From the NCBI GenBank assembly GCA_947169265.1, contig CAMVPC010000021.1, positions 1-62,611 of the forward strand: 62,611 bases of DNA, written 5' to 3'. Within the stretch, counting starts at the first letter, position 1. Each line of letters starts with the position of its first letter. A model generated the notes under the pieces. The model saw only the letters and a program-made list of their open reading frames with translations, was not told where the DNA came from and did no database searches. This document shows positions 62,239 through 62,611 of this stretch, piece after piece. Source of the DNA: an uncultured Prevotellaceae bacterium. GTDB taxonomy: Bacteria > Bacteroidota > Bacteroidia > Bacteroidales > Muribaculaceae. Position numbers and translations under genes: made by a program.

Positions 62239-62498
62239 TTACGCGGCAACTTCGGCAACAAAAATGAAAAATATTTATTTTTCATTTTGTGTTGCGCTCG
62301 GTTTGCAGTAATGTTGCCCGAGGGGGCGAAATTACGCGGCACCTCGGCAACAAAAATGAAAAAATGGATTTTTCATTTTGTGTTGCGCTCGGTTTGCAGT
62401 AATGTTGCCCGAGGGGGCGAAATTACGCGGCACCTCGGCAACAAAAATGAAAAAATGGATTTTTCATTTTGTGTTGCGCTCGGTTTGCAGTAATTTTG
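62239..62498 (+). repeat. palindromic promoter repeat, array C (three copies)
   Basis: Three copies at 62239-62311, 62332-62402 and 62423-62493, spaced 93 and 91 bases, in plus orientation. Arms carry CGGCAAC and GTTGCGCTCGG. Copies 1 and 2 end in the defective TAATGTTG and continue GCCCGAGGGGGCGAAA; copy 3 ends with a complete promoter, TTTG (62468-62471), 19 bases, TAATTTTG (62491-62498). Confidence 0.92.
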
Positions 62499-62552
62499 CA
62501 GCATTCTATTCACATCGTCACTTTTCCTGTTTTCCGCAATGAGCCCCACAAA

Positions 62553-62611
62553 TCACTTTTGGGCGATTTCGACAAGTAGTTGCTGTTCGCTTGACATCTT
62601 CAGCACGGTGG
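62553..62611 (-). CDS. 3' end of a gene running off the window
   Basis: The minus strand reads TVLKMSSEQQLLVEIAQK then TGA (stop complement at 62553-62555), with codons of the host's GC-rich style. Only 19 residues are inside the window, so the product cannot be named. The plus strand of this segment also opens at ATG 62540 but uses poor codons. Confidence 0.4.
   Translation of the reverse strand, partial: TVLKMSSEQQLLVEIAQK

Noticed and set aside
62239-62498. CRISPR array
   Set aside because: Units are 71-base palindromes with near-identical linkers rather than short repeats with unique spacers, and no cas gene is nearby.
1-62611. tRNA or rRNA genes, insertion sequences and integrases
   Set aside because: I scanned the gaps for cloverleaf or transposase features and saw none; short or degenerate ones could be missed by eye.

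Overview
The window looks like chromosomal DNA of a gut-type member of the order Bacteroidales. It is GC-rich in its genes, promoters match the Bacteroidetes pattern (TTTG, about 19-20 bases, TAnnTTTG), Shine-Dalgarno sites are mostly absent, and marker families fit: a DUF6089-uppS-bamA-ompH-ompH block, a DUF4292 lipoprotein, BspA-like leucine-rich repeats, a biosynthetic SpeA and a TonB-dependent receptor. A Muribaculaceae-like or Prevotellaceae-like host is my inference from base composition and the dockerin-tailed amylase; nothing here fixes the genus.

Layout. 100-5433 (+): typA, a polyprenyl-phosphate-type glycosyltransferase, a PQQ-propeller lipoprotein, a SUI1-like factor and a DJ-1 protein. 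5461-10951 (-): dnaB followed 3 bases later by an LtaS-like sulfatase-fold transferase, then an AT-richer accessory ATPase with 33-bp promoter repeats and a small membrane protein. 11122-12699: divergent rpmH and efp, then a TonB-C protein. 12941-17525: a TPR-retropepsin protein, an Sfp-type phosphopantetheinyl transferase and an S41 protease. 17690-22105 (+): gmd, fcl, a beta-helix protein and a hexapeptide acetyltransferase, a GDP-fucose and surface-polysaccharide unit. 22179-25498: ridA, a CapA-like protein and a DUF6242 lipoprotein. 25529-30811 (+): the outer-membrane biogenesis block. 30901-33729 (+): a C69 dipeptidase and an SGNH hydrolase. 34335-38501 (-): a secreted starch unit, an amylase with two starch-binding modules and a dockerin-like tail plus a stand-alone starch-binding protein. 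38703-48269: aroK, NUDIX, dut, a TPR/DUF4292/GNAT/flippase operon, a TonB-dependent receptor and an SH3b protein. 48405-51955 (+): a HlyD adaptor with two ABC-2 permeases and no ATPase. 51998-55154 (-): LRR protein, trmB and a Sel1 protein. 55289-60936 (-): speA, gph, an AspT-like transporter, a second phosphopantetheinyl transferase and a zinc-ribbon/FtsK-gamma membrane protein. 61080-62611: AT-rich orphan genes and repeat arrays.

The most striking feature is a family of about 71-bp imperfect palindromes in short tandem arrays (period 91-93 bp) at three places. The last copy of each array ends in a full Bacteroidetes promoter. Two of these promoters point straight into genes (a phosphopantetheinyl transferase and the speA operon) with almost no leader. 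Copies covary across the palindrome arms, and the inner copies carry a one-base change that spoils the -7 element. Two arrays in opposite orientation bracket the AT-rich orphan segment at the right end. I read this as a possibly mobile promoter/palindrome element; function and mobility are inferred, not shown.
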